From the NCBI GenBank assembly GCA_011009095.1, contig VTPC01001715.1, forward strand, positions 93,529 to 157,528: 64,000 bases of DNA. The letters run 5' to 3'. This document shows, piece after piece, positions 50,131-62,760 of this stretch. The notes under the pieces are model-generated. The model had not been told where the DNA came from, made no database searches, and saw nothing but the letters and a program-made list of their open reading frames with translations. Both the position numbers and the translations under genes were made by a program. How positions within the stretch are numbered: the stretch's first letter is position 1; each line of letters opens with the position of its first letter. The stretch comes from Ignelater luminosus (lineage: Eukaryota > Arthropoda > Insecta > Coleoptera > Elateridae).

Positions 50131-52621
50131 TATATGGCTCCATATTGCGCCAACTGATCGTGGAGGTTCTATCACCGCATTTATTGTAAACACGAATGCG
50201 TGATTGTGATTTTTCATTTGGTTTACAATATAATATACGGTTTTGTATCTTGATGTAATATTATTGTAATAGCGACACTAATGCATGCTGAAACAAGGAC
50301 GTACATACTCGCAGCTGGATCTTGTTATTTATTTATTATTTTAAAAAATAAATTTCGTTTTATCACAATAAACCGTATAAAATCTTGTGTGTGGTAAAGC
50401 AAAAATGATTTTCTTTAAAACCACCTACAGGATGTGCTATTTTAGAATAAAACAAAGAACACACATACTTACATACATGGTTTGACTATAGAATTACAGT
50501 TGGTGATACACGGTTCATTACTATCCGGTATTAACTGACAACGAAAATTATCCTTATCTTCTCGAATATTAACGACGCTGCTGTATCTAGGTATACATAC
50601 CTTTTATTGTCTGCTCGGTAATTTATATTATGAAGCTTGAAATGAATTATAAATTGTTCATGCGAATCGAAAGATTTTAAAAATTAGAAGATTTAAGAAT
50701 TTATAATGAATATTTCAAGATTAGAATTATTAGTGTGTAAAAAGAGATCTACATAGTTTGAGTACAAGACAAATTCTACGAATAAAAACTGATGAAAGAT
50801 GTAACTATGTAGTAATTATTAATATTGGAGTTAACTTCCTTATTCCACCGCACAGTGCCATGCGTGCGTGAGTTGTTTATCTGAAAGCCTTTTGCGTTTT
50901 TGCGTTTATAGTTTTTTTATTATATTTCTCTAAAATAATAATAATAAAATAAATAACAAAAACAAGATGGCATATCATTGTATTTCTTCGATAATTGATG
51001 CTTGCAGCAATAAATTTTTGTTGCAGCCTAAACGTAACGTCATTACGATCAGTTTTCAAAGTTCCTTTATGAAAATGTATATCTAACTATAAATTTGCTC
51101 TTTAATATTAATACTTTATTGTAATTAAGTATTATTATCAAGCCTTCAGTAGCCATAAAATCCATCGTAGGCGAATTATTTCAACTTCAAACAACACCTT
51201 AGCCTATAGAATGCATGTTTGCTCAGGTTATTACTAGAATAATACTTCATTGTTTAATATTTACCTCCCTTCTGTATAACATATACAGCATACAAGGAGT
51301 ACATTATGATATCCATAATAATAACAATCTCCACTGCCATTCCCTTAGCAACTATAAGCTTGGGATAAAAAAGTTACTCTTGGCATTTTTTATTTTCTAT
51401 TTACAATTTTCCCAGAGAGGGACCCACCTGCTTATTTAATTTATATTGCACCAGTATCAATTCTCTCTCGCACATCCAAACCAGTGAATTACGTTCTGCT
51501 GTACTCACATATTTTCGTTCTTAAACTCTTTACAAATTTATGCGAGCGTGAAACACGCAGAGCCCTCGGACCTCCCAAAAATATCGCGGATTTTACTGCA
51601 TACATTTCCCCAGACATCACCTAAACTACACGGGTTCAAGTTACATGAACAGAAATAAATTCAATGCAGACCGATATCAAACAGTATTTATTCGTTATTT
51701 TTTTCCAAAGATTTTTTAATTAGGTGTTTATTTATTTCTTTTTACGAAAATCATTACCGAATAGGAAAAAAAAGATGATAAATCATTAAATATATTATTC
51801 ATAGATACGCCAATTTTATGTTAACAATAGAACTTTAATTCTGTGTAACAAATTATTAATCTTCTTTGTCGTTGATTAATACTCATTAATTGTTAGGATA
51901 TATTGATTGGAACACTAGGGAAGTATTTTTCAATAAGAATAATTGCAGAACTATTTTTAAAAGTACCATTACTAAGATTGATAACCTCAATTTTTAATTT
52001 TTTTCTGTCAATTAAGTTATCTAGATATTTAAGTTATCTAGACATTAACAAAAGTTATTTTTTGTGTGTCTACACACAATGTTATTTCAAAAGGAAAAGT
52101 ATCTGAAATTTAAGATATTTAAAATCCATCTCATTGTCAGATTATAGAATTTTAATAGTAACAGAATTAAGTTACCTGTAATCGATCCAAGGCCTGCACT
52201 CTCCGTTTTTATATTTATTATTTTATTTTATTTATTTATTACATTGCAACGAAACAATAAAAAAGGAGTGACGTAGCATTAGCAGATTTAATCTAATTTT
52301 TAGAAATGCATCTCAAGAAAGAATTAAATAAATCTGAAATTCATAGTCATACCTAATGATTTAGAGAGAACCAGTTGAGGCAGCTTTTAGGATATAAATA
52401 CAATGACTAGCAGTAAAGATTCTGAAGAAACTAAATGTTATTGACAGAATGATCCAGAGAAAGAAGATGTTTAAGGATTTGCTTGTTTTCTAGTTTTGGT
52501 CTCTATTAATCCAAAGCTCAAAGAGATTTTGGCAATTCCATCTGATGTAGTTGTTCAATTAAAGGTTCACTACAGATCAGTAGCTCTTTTCACTCTGTAT
52601 TTGAGGTTATTTATTATATAT

Positions 52622-52624
<3 letters not shown>

Positions 52625-52682
<58 letters not shown>
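52625..52682. repeat. (AT)29 microsatellite
   Basis: 58 bp of uninterrupted AT dinucleotides. The apparent 62-codon ORF across it ends in alternating Tyr/Ile and is not a gene. Confidence 0.95.
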
Positions 52683-52686
<4 letters not shown>

Positions 52687-53819
52687 TAATTTAATAATAA
52701 ATAGAGACTAAGAGAGCTCCTGGTCCTGAAAGCACCTATCGAGTTCCTTAGCTAAATAAAACGATATAATAGTCACTTATCAAAAGTTTATGATTTGATT
52801 TCGTGGTGGAAGCTGTGGGATGCATTGGAATTAAGTATCATCGGTTCAGTTTTGTATATCACTTGTTTATTATTGCCCTCTGTTGACCGTTCCTTGATCA
52901 TTTTTAGTGACGCCTAATATTCTTTCACTGCTAAGTTGTTGATATTCTGGCTCTTAATATTTTTTATCTTTTCCGTCCTTATAACATCCCAAGGGCTGTA
53001 ATGAATTACTACATCCCTGTTCCAAACGAAGATGAACTTAGTTCACGGGCGAAAAAATGTTGTACGTCGCACGGGAGTAAGTAAAATTACAGTCTCAACG
53101 TGATTACGCTTCTCGGCTTCGCCTCTAGCGCAATATTCACGCCTCGACTGCAACAAATTACTTTTCTCCTTTGGTCCGTAAATAATTTTTATATTTATTC
53201 ATTACGATTTAATTCCATTCTTTCGCACTAGTTGTTTACCTGTTACACGTTTATTGCATAGTTCACACTCAGCATCTGATTTCACTATAATACTAGTTAG
53301 ATTGGCATGCTTCAGTCTTCAGTTGAACGCCACATCAAAAAATAGAAACGAATGTAGCCGCTTGCACCGACCATTAATTGACATGCGAATTGATAAATAC
53401 AGACTATGATCGGGCTTTGCCTTCCATTAAAGTAACCTTCTTAAAGAGACAGAGGCCTAATATTGGGCTGCTCCTTCCATCGCTCTTCTTAACCGAGCTA
53501 ACCAACAAAAATCTCAGTGAATAAAAATCGGGTTTCTTCCTGCATTAACCTTCTTAACAGAACCAAATACGAGCATGTTTGTCTGTGGTTACCTGTCAGG
53601 GCGTTTGTATCTGACGCACTTTCTCGGCCTATCAGGTAAATCAGAATTCTCGGGTCGCTATTTCTGTATTGATCCGACTGAAGTTTTTTTCGTACTGGAT
53701 TGTTATACTGACTTGAACAGGCATCTGGAGCGAAAAAGTTTCGTACAGTACAGTAGAAGCCCGCACAGACCTTTTTTAAAGGGTACCCCGAACCTATCAG
53801 ATTCTCTGGTCTTATAAAG

Positions 53820-54540
53820 ACTGTAAGGCCTGTCGGGTCTTCTGGCACTGTCTAATCTTCCGACCCTGTAAGGTCATTCGAGACTGTCAAGTCGTTCAGG
53901 GATCTCGGACCTATCGGACTTACCGGCCCTATCGGGTCTTCGGGCCCTGTCTAGTCTCGCGGTCCTCTTGGGTTGTTCGGGCCCGTCGAATAGTTCAGGT
54001 GTTTCGAACCTGTCACGCTTCCCGACCATGTCGATTTTCTAACTTTGTCGCGCTTCCCGGTCTGTCGGATCTTCTAGCCCTGTCGAGTTTCTCACTCTGT
54101 CGGGTCTGCCGGCCCTGCCGGGTTTCCCAGATCTGTCGGGTCATTTGCACTTGTCGAATAGTTCAGGAATCTTGGACCTGTCACGCTTCCCGGTCATGTC
54201 GGATTTTCCGGTTCTGTCAGGCTTTCCAGCCTGTCGGGTCTCCCGGTCCTGTATAGTCTCGGGATCCTGTCGTCATTGTTCCGGCTTGTCGAATAGTTTA
54301 GGGGTCTTAAATCTGTCAAGCTTCTCAGGCATATCGGGTTTCTCGGCTCTGTCGGGTCTCACGGTCCTGTCTAGTTTCGCGGCCCTGTCGGGTTGTTCCG
54401 GCTTGTCGAATAGTTTAGGGGTCACGCTTCCCGAGCATGTCGGGTTTCTTGGCTCTGTCGAGTTTCTTGGCACTGTTGGGTCTCCCGGCCCTGTCGGACT
54501 GTCGAATCGTTCATTTCGGGCTTTTACGGCCAATCAAAAA
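53820..54540. repeat. GC-rich minisatellite, unit about 18 bp, with higher-order repeats
   Basis: Repeats of the type 'cggccctgtcgggtcttc' with many variants (ccctgtcgggt, cactgtctaat, tcatgtcggat). A larger unit starting 'gtcgaatagttcagg' recurs near 53985, 54154, 54286 and 54405, followed by 'cctgtcacgcttcccg'. GC is well above that of the flanks. Because the unit is a multiple of three, ORFs of 80-160 codons with six-residue periodicity appear on both strands (54145-54627 plus, 54533-54273 minus). Nothing suggests they are expressed. Confidence 0.85.
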
Positions 54541-56234
54541 GTTTCCCGGCCGCATCAAGTTTACTCCCAGTCGGGCTGGGCCTGCAAATCTTGGCTCGTA
54601 CAGGGCTTTAACACAGGGTCAGGCTGATCTTGGTTTTAACCTTTTCGAGGGAGTTAGATACGAGTACTACCAGATTTCCTGTAAACAAATATGGGAGAAT
54701 ACTAAAAAGCAATATAGCAAGGAGATCTCTCTCCTGCTCTGAAGTAGATATGTGACCCTATCGGACCACATAGAAAGCCTAGCAATCCTACTGGACACAA
54801 ATGCAGGTTAAACTCTCTTTTCAGCGAGCTAATTGTGACCACAGATCAGGCTGCTCCCTTTTGAGAACAGTGGCCTAACGCCAGGTATTTTTCATTACCT
54901 TCTTACGAGAGCCAGATAGGAGCAATGATCGCGTTGGGCCCTCGCGCAAGCCACTTGCGATTGATTAAATTCTTATGGGTTTCTCAATTAATCTTAAGAG
55001 AACCAAATAGGAGCTAGGATTACGTCGCACCCTTCCACTAGCTACTTGCGGTGACTAAACTTGGGCAGCTCCCTCCATTAACCTTCTTAAGAGAAATAAA
55101 TACAAACACGAATCAGTCTGCACTATCTTACAAGATTAGTTCGCTCTCTTAATTAATCTTCCTAAGAGAACTAAATATAAATACTGGTCGCCTTCCGTTA
55201 ACCTCCTTAAAAGTGCTCAATACGAACAAGGATCAGGCTGCGCCCTTCTGAGTTAGGATTTGCTCTATTAACCTTCTTAGGAGAGCTAAATACGGAAAAC
55301 GGTCGGGCTACCTTCTTAGAAGTGTTCGCCTTCTTAAGAGAGTCAAATAATAGAAGCAAGTGGCGCGTTGAGTCTTCCCACAGGTCACCTCTGCTGACTT
55401 CCCATCATTAGTATTCCTAAGATAACTAAGTACGAAGACGAGTCGAGTTCCGCACTACTGCAAATCGCCTAAGGTGGTTCAAGTTCGCAGTTTAAGTTTC
55501 AAGTTCAAGTAGCGCCTTATATTGAATGCAGAATATGAAGAATAAGAAAAATGGCTAGAGGAGTTGGCCGCCGAATTTCTAAGTAAGTCTTTGCCTGCAT
55601 TAACTTTCTTAAGAGAACTACATAACAGCAGTGCTTAGTAGGTACGGGAATCGAGTATGCTCTACATTAAACATTTTAAGATTACGTTGCGCTCTCCCGC
55701 AAGCCACCCAAAGTAAGTAAATTCACGCGGCTCTCTCTATCAACCCTTGTAGGAGAGCTAAACTCGGACTTTCTTTTTATAAGTGCTCAATACGAACAGA
55801 AATCGGGCATGGTTTCTATTATACTTTTGGAAGAGCTAAGTAGGAACGAGGATAGCGTTGCGTCCTCCCACAAGTCACCTGCGGTGACTAAATTTGGACT
55901 ACTTTTTTCATTAACCCTCTTTAGAGAAGAACATCGATCGAACTGCCTTTTTAAAAGTGCTCAATACTAAAAAGAATCAGACTCTCTATTAATCTTCTTA
56001 GGAAAGCCAAATAGGAGCAAGATTTGCTGACAGTGATTAAGTTCAGGCTATTACTTCCTCCATCAATTGAGTACGAGAGTAGCTCTACGTAAGAGTAATA
56101 GTATCTTGTATTGATTCCAGAATAAGAAGAATCTAAGAAAACTGGATCACGTTTGACCAAACAGTACATTGACGCTAATTTAGAAGAGATAAAATATGAA
56201 CTTGAATCGGGATGTGCCATTCATCGGAATTATA

Positions 56235-56470
56235 TTAGTAACCTTTTCATGAGGAGCCTCGATGCTTTTGATAGTTACACATCTACTATCAACCCAACGA
56301 TTGCGGGTTCGTTTCCCGGTCGAAATTTTTCAAGCGGAAAGAATCTAGAAAAGAATGTTATTCTCCGGGAGGGATGTAAAGCAATGGGTCCCGTGTGACT
56401 ACGATAGAAAATCTCGGGTTTGGTTAAATTCTAGCTGGCGGCGAAATTACAGCAAAGCAATCGTAGGTCA
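56235..56470 (+). mobile_element. Possible tRNA-derived SINE remnant
   Basis: GCGGGTTCGTTTCCCGG at about 56306-56322 resembles a tRNA T-arm/B-box (GGTTCGANTCC), about 40 nt after a stretch resembling tRNA D-arm/anticodon sequence ('gatagttacacatctactat'). A non-tRNA tail follows. tRNA-derived SINEs have this arrangement. The A-box is poor and the 3' end is not defined, so the call is tentative. Confidence 0.3.
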
Positions 56471-56649
56471 GGATGTGTTTTCATTGGACAACGTCTAGAG
56501 GTCCAAGGTCGAACTTTACTTTCATTAACTTTCTTCATAGAACTAAATAGGAAGGATGGTGGGACTGTCTCCCTCCACAGTTAGCCCAAAGTCAGGTTTG
56601 TCCTCTTCAATCTTCTTAAGAGACCTAGATAGCAGACAAATAAATTTCG

Positions 56650-58345
56650 GACAACTCTTGAACGCCTGGAGGAGATCTGTACAGAAATGTCCACTGGAAA
56701 AGGCATAGTCTTAACTTTTAATATTTATGAAATAGTCTCATACTAAAGAGAACGTTCATAGTTCTAATTTTATATCTGAACCTGCTGTGATTGATTTTGT
56801 CGAAGTTTTTGGACTTTATCAAATCCCTATGAAACCACTTTATACGACTAGTCTGTAAATTAAAAAAAAACTATTTTTGTGACTTTTTCAGTATCAAAAC
56901 TAGTTTCACATTCACTCACCTTCGTCTCACAAAAAAAAGATAAAACAAGGCATGATGTGCCTATTTTGTAGTCGAAATAGCTAAGGCTAATTCGACATTA
57001 TGATCTGTCGTAGATTTACTTCCATATTAATTAGACAAAAATTTTTTTGATGGCCCTAAGGAGCACAGCAGGGAAATTAGATGAGATAAAAGAATCTTTT
57101 ACAGGCGAAACTCATTTGTTGAATTCAGAAATCTCATCTTCCCAAAAGACTTTTTCAAGAATTTATTTGTTAGACCATTCTGCTTCTTTCTGTAATTATC
57201 AAACAGATTTTCTTGTGCGTTATCATAGAAAATGTCAATGAAATTTGTGAATTAGCATCGAGATGTCTCAATTCATCTTTTTTATATCAATGTCCTCATT
57301 AATTTGCTAAAATTTTAAATTTGTTTCTGTTTTTGGTAAAAACAACCTGATAAATGACGAACAAACGATAACATTATTAACAACAGCAAAAGAGATGCGC
57401 AAAACGAAACGAAACAAATGAATCCTTATTACGCAAATGGTGTGCGTGTTCATTTTAGAGTTCCTTCTTTATTTCTATAAATTGGTGGTAAGCAATGTAT
57501 CGCTGTCGACGTTACGTCTTGAAAGTGACTTTGCCGCTTGTCTTTTGGGAATACCCCCCTTACCGCGAACACGGGAGCACCAAACGACCCGTTTGGTAAG
57601 GTTTTGGGGGTTTCAAACAGCAAACCAACTTTTCAGCAAAGTAATAAATCGAATGTGTCTCCAACGACGAACTGTAGTATCAAAACGGTGGAATTGCGTG
57701 ATTTATTTATTGTTATTATTTAAATTATGAATACGATAAGATCTTTTGATCGTTTTTGAAAAGACAAATTGGGCTAATAAAGTAAATAAGCGAGAGAAGG
57801 GCGTCGCGATAATAAAAACGCTGTAAGTTTCAAAATTAAATATGACTTTAATAAAATCTTACACGAAAATGCAGATATGTTAAACGTAAAAATTAAGATA
57901 AGAAGACCTGTGCCATATATTACGATTACATTTCGTACAGTAGGCGTTTAAAGTTGCCCTTCCAAAAAAATCTGTGACATATTCAAAAATATTATTCAAG
58001 AAATCCTAATATATTTACCTATTTTTATTATTTATTTATTCAGATTTTTTATGTACATTCACGCAATGAGAATTAATTTTAGTTTATCCAATTTGGAAAT
58101 AACTATAAATTAATAGCTGTTTGCTGCTACACTTCTTAATTAATTCCATCTATAAATTATAACGGTAATGACTATTCCACAATTATTGCACCGTATGGCA
58201 CTCCTTCAACAGGCTTTTATATCGTTATTCGTAAATTGCATTTTTATTAAGTCATTTCTTAGAAATTTATTTACGTTGACTTGCACTTTTCATATTGCCA
58301 AGAATTTATCCATATTATCCAACCTAATTGTTTAAAATCTTCTAA
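56650..58345. other. Intergenic or intronic DNA, no gene recognised
   Basis: AT-rich with short ORFs of 61-97 codons near 57437-57730 in two overlapping frames. None resembles a known family or a continuation of the cadherin. Confidence 0.5.
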
Positions 58346-58500
58346 ATTATCATCTCATATAGCGAACACAAAATAAACTGTAAAATACTAACCTCTAAAT
58401 TAACAAATGTAAAACACGGTGTCCCACAGGGACCGATGCTTGAAACCCCGTTGTTTTTAATTTACATAAACGATCCTCCAACATGTGTTCCTAATACCAA
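58345..58500 (+). mobile_element. Short reverse-transcriptase fragment of a non-LTR retrotransposon
   Basis: In one frame 58360-58500 reads KILTSKLTNVKHGVPQGPML followed by ETPLFLIYINDPP. This is RT motif B (HGVPQGSxLGPLLFLIYINDLP) of Jockey/CR1-type LINEs, with GS-LG changed to GP-LE. The surrounding sequence does not continue the domain, so it is a small dead fragment. Confidence 0.8.
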
Positions 58501-61500
58501 ACATTTGCTCCTTACTAAACTGGTAAATTTTTTCATCTAATTCCTATTTGAAGTTTTCCATCGTAGCTCTAATTTTCAAGGTACTAATAATAATGATAAT
58601 AAATCCTAATAAAAATCGATTGTTTTGGTAGCGCTGGATCACAGCAAGGCGACAGTCGGATGCAAGCTGATCCGGCGAGGTCCGCGGACGCGCATCCCGA
58701 ATACAATGGCCGCTTTTCACTTAGCATACTACCGAAATGTCGTCTGTTACCGAGACATGCACATGCAGCCCTTCAACTCTCGAGAAATAATTGCCTCTTT
58801 CCCTCCTAGACTCTCGAACTCGTTTGCTTAAATGGTAATGAGATTTCGGTGAGAAAATGTGTTGTTCTACTTTTCGACAGTATAAAAGGACATTGAGAAA
58901 TATATATAAAAGCCGAATTTTAATCAGTCCTACTGGACCATAAATGGAATCCGATCGGCTTTTACGTCGATGAGAAATTAATAAGGGGCCCAACGATCAT
59001 TTAGAATGGGTGTAAAATGAATGATGAAAAAAAGAGTTTAAACGTTTGCAGTTTGCAGCCTTTTTCGGCTAGTTTAATGTGTTGTGCACTAGTCCAGCAG
59101 TAAATGTAGAGTCTTTTGCTAACTATTGTCTTGTCCGTCCAAGTTGTCCGCCCATACTACCCATTGTCTCAAGAGGATTCATTTATTTTGTGCCGTACAA
59201 ATGCGACTGAGGACCTTGCAATAGGACATCTATAGCTATTTTAATTGATAAGGCATTTGTTTTATTTATTTACACCGGCTTAATCTTTCTTTGATTTCTC
59301 AACATTGGTCACATTAATATTTATCAGATTAATGGCAATGTTTTCCTTATTTTTTCCCTTGGATATTTCCCATGTTATCTAAATTGTGAAATTATTTGCG
59401 GAGACCGTGGGCAGTAACATTAAATAGATAGGATAAAGCATAAAACAAGCATCTTACAATTATATTTTCCATTAATATCCTTTAACGGTCACAAGAAAAC
59501 AACAAATTATATACACTGGTAATGCTGCTGATTATTATTATTAGAAACATAAATACAATAAAGAAAGACGGATGTTGCAAAGGCGTCCTATTGAGATGAA
59601 GAAACAAAAGGAGAGTAATTAATAAAAGTCTTAGGTTGTATCGGGCAAATGAACCTCACGCTGATGCTGAAATTCGAGGTGTGAGGTGCAAGACTTTGTG
59701 ATTAACATAGCAAGTCATTTGTAAACTTTCAAACGGTATTGTACTTCTTGTTTATTCTAAGAATAGACGGGGAAATTGTCTTCCCTATTGGCGTGTAGGT
59801 TGAATATTATATAAATTAATGTGAAATTGTACGACTTGAAAAAAATCTGAACAGATGCTTCAATAATTTTCTCTATGATACACATTTTTAAGAATAAGTT
59901 TCACTGTAATGTTTTACTTTTATTCTTTTAGTTTCGAGAAAACTGTTACATAATTAAATAAGCACAGAAATATCAGTTAGGCATGATTTTTCTTGTTGGT
60001 AGAATATTAATTACAAAAGAAAATAAAAGTAAGAAACTAAATATTAGCTGAAGACTATGCATCGGTAGCAGTTTGTGACATTTTATTATGGGAAGCCAGC
60101 GAGAAAAGAAAGTAAAATTGTTTAAACTTTTTATTCGTTTAATTATTCAATGTGAAACCTCTAATAAAGTGACAAAATATTCTAGACTGGTAAACTCTTT
60201 TAAACTGTATAGAACTGCAAACAGTCAAACTAGAATTACAAACACAGTTTCCAAGTAGGTAAATTTCCTCAATGTGTAAGATAGCCAATGTGATAGATTT
60301 TACAATAGTTTAAGCAAGAATCAAAGATTAGTTTAGGCTACTGTGAGTTTAAAGCCTCTAAATGCAATTAAGTATTCAGTTGTTACATTAAGAGACTGCA
60401 GATCAAGCAGATTAAGAAAGCTAAAATCATGGTTTGATTTAAAATTAGTTTCTTCAAGGTTCTGGTTATGGATTATAATGCGATACATTCTCTTCATCTT
60501 TTAGATCGTAAACAGAGTTTAAAATCCGAATGGAAGAGCCGTCCTGATCAAGAACCAAATAGAATTAGTGGAAATATCTAGCAATGAACCAAGTAGATAA
60601 AGGAATCGCAAGGTTACAACTCACCAAAAATATGCATTTACACGAACTAGGGTAGACCTAGACTTTTTTTTAAAACGCCGAATCCAAAAATGGAAGAACT
60701 AACCGTCTCGCGAAGAATCATGTAAGAGGATTATATTAATACAGAAAAGATTCAAGAACAGTCAGTATTTTACAAATCAAATGATATCTAGTTATTTATG
60801 CATAACGTTATGTACTTGTGATAAAAAAAGAAAATAAGTTGAATGATGAACGCTGTGAATTTTCCTTTTCAATTGTTCCGTGCAAAAATTCAAATGGCCT
60901 AATTGTGCCGCCATTTAGGCTGTGATTTAATAAATTTCCTAATGCTCACCTGCTAGCTAAATGAGATATCTGACTGAATTCCATAATTTCATTTTCAAAT
61001 CAATAGAAATCGAGATGGCAAGTATCTGCTATAAGAGTGTAGTTACGCGTAGTATTCAGATGTCTCTTACGGTTTCTCCATGTTAATAGTCTTTTCCTCA
61101 CTTTGAAGATTCCGCCGTTGCTTTAGGGGCACAAACACCCGGTTCAGCAACTTTTGTTCTTTGCAGACTAAAGGACGACCTCACCTAAGGCGAGAGGAAG
61201 AACTATTGTGAGCCGGGAGAGAGTAGGTCTGCGGTCTTTCCAGCCCTGCTGACCACTCACCACCAAAGACCGGGCAACACCAGTAGATTTTACTTCAGTC
61301 AGTTCGATATACTTCCGGATTGCTGCAGCCACGACGATACATTAACACTAACATAACTATACCCAACATGCTCTGCCGTAAGGCAATGTGAAAATGAAAG
61401 GGATCACGTGCAAGATTCATTATTATTTCTAGGATTTACAATATTTTTTCTTGGCAAGCTTGAATCTGCGTTTCTACTGAATTGTCCTTGCGTGCTACTT

Positions 61501-61690
61501 TTCCTTCCTTTTGGTCTCTTCTGGATTTCTGTACCAAGTCTAGTGATTGTTTGTTTAATGCATGATTTATTTAAAAAGAACTTTTGCCTTTTTCTGTTTA
61601 CTAGCACCGTTTCTTAAAACACTCATTGACGACAACCTTAACACTCTTAAAAAGATCAATAGATGGCGAAGTTCAATCTTTTTTTTAATT
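58501..61690. other. Intergenic DNA with two GC-rich patches
   Basis: Mostly AT-rich. Patch 1 (58630-58820) has an ORF of 68 codons that resembles nothing I know; a TATAAAAG motif at 58881 and a hairpin (58907-58964) follow. Patch 2 (61090-61340) is GC-rich and could be a retroelement end, as a satellite and a LINE follow. No gene is supported. Confidence 0.45.
58907..58964. repeat. Stem-loop with 10-bp perfect stem and inner tetraloop hairpin
   Basis: TAAAAGCCGA (58907-58916) pairs perfectly with TCGGCTTTTA (58955-58964). Inside, GTCC-TACT-GGAC (58927-58938) forms a second small hairpin. A TATAAAAG motif lies 26 nt before it. The role is unknown. Confidence 0.45.
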
Positions 61691-62760
61691 TAATTCTGTT
61701 ACGAAATTGAGAAGGTTGGCGAATCCTGGTCCTAGTCCACCGTAAGTGCCCCATTTAGACGCGGAGTCCGGAGCCCGGAGCGTATTATGTTTAGTCTTTT
61801 TAACAAGGTCAAGAACGAAGGTTACCTGTAGGTCACCGCAGGTGACCTTTTGTAGGACGTTGTCCTACTCGCGTTTGTGTTTCCTTAGGGAGGTTAAAAA
61901 ACAGTACCACAGGTGACGTGTTCAGCGACTAAGCCCGACCTGTTTCCAAGCAAAAACGAGCCAGATCAGTACTGCCTGTTCCACGAGAGTTAAAATGGGA
62001 GCGCTTTAACACCGAGTTTGACTTGTGCTCGTGTATAGTTTTCAAGAAGGCTAAAGGAGAAGGAAGCCCAACAACTGTGAGGTACCACAGGCAACCCTGC
62101 CTGTATTCGTTTAAGGGCGTAAAAGGAGAGCAACGCCCAACTAAAGTTCATTCGACCCGTGTTTGTGTTTGGTTTTTGTAAAAAGATGAACCCAGGTTTG
62201 TGTATGGTTTCCTTTAGAAGGTAAAAGGAGGCAAAGCCGGACCACGGTTTATCACTGCCCGACCCGTGTTCGTTTTTAGTTTGTGTAAAAAGGTGAAAGG
62301 AGGGCGAAACCCGAGTGTAGTCCACCGTAGGTGTTTCAATGGAAAACGGAATTCAACTCGGACTTGTATGTGATTTCCTTAAGAGGGTTAAAGGAGGATG
62401 AAGCACAACTGTAGGTACAACTTGATGACGAAGTTCTACTTGTGTTCGTATTGTATTTACTTAGTTCTTTTAAGAAGGGCGGCCGTATTCCACCGTAGGT
62501 GTCGCGTTGGACGTGTTCCCTGTTTAGTTTTCTAGAGAAGGTTGAAGGAGGGCAAAGTTCTCTTAAGGAGCTAAACGTAGGCCAAAGCCCAACCGTAATC
62601 AGGTGTCCAATTGAAAAGCGGAATCTGAACAGTGTTCGTGTTTCGATTTCTTAAGAAGGAAGGTGAAGCTTGATCTCTTACAGGGTTAGTTTTTTAAGAG
62701 GGTTAAAGTTTTTTTAAAAAGATTAGAGAAGGGTGAAGAGCGATCGTTTGTCACAATCAA
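61690..62760. repeat. Degenerate satellite block C, related to A and B, opposite orientation
   Basis: Recurring 'ttaagaaggttaaaggaggg' variants (near 62040, 62110, 62220, 62290, 62380, 62470, 62530, 62700) are the reverse complement of the 'ttaaccttcttaa' core of blocks A and B. 'tccaccgtaggtg' motifs lie between them (61737, 62327, 62492). The clearest dyad is AGGTCACC-GCA-GGTGACCT at 61830-61848. The 111-codon minus ORF here (62325-61990) is a repeat by-product. Confidence 0.7.

Larger units (their letters stand above)
49420..53400. other. AT-rich DNA after the cadherin exon (probably intron)
   Basis: About 4 kb without a recognised exon or gene. Because the exon at 48934 ends with an open phase-1 donor, this is probably cadherin intron. 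It holds two hairpins (49608-49667, 50072-50130) and an AT microsatellite, listed separately. Confidence 0.55.
53400..56650. repeat. Degenerate satellite block B
   Basis: The core 'attaaccttcttaagagaac' followed by 'taaatagga' recurs with variation near 53544, 54890, 54987, 55077, 55155, 55197, 55266, 55327, 55597, 55988, 56527 and 56610, at spacings from about 40 to over 300 bp. Between copies lie 'cccaca.g.cacctgcggtgact' blocks, for example a perfect dyad at 55873-55889 (AGTCACC-TGC-GGTGACT). The region includes the minisatellite at 53820-54540. The short ORFs at 53498, 53575 and 55951 are repeat by-products. Confidence 0.75.

Noticed and set aside
54145..54627. 160-codon plus-strand ORF with six-residue repeats
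   Set aside because: Produced by the 18-bp minisatellite; a similar periodic ORF exists on the other strand and there is no gene context.
57437..57730. Possible downstream cadherin exon or other gene (97- and 61-codon overlapping ORFs)
   Set aside because: No cadherin motif (DxNDN, LDRE, AxDxGxP) and no family match in either frame.
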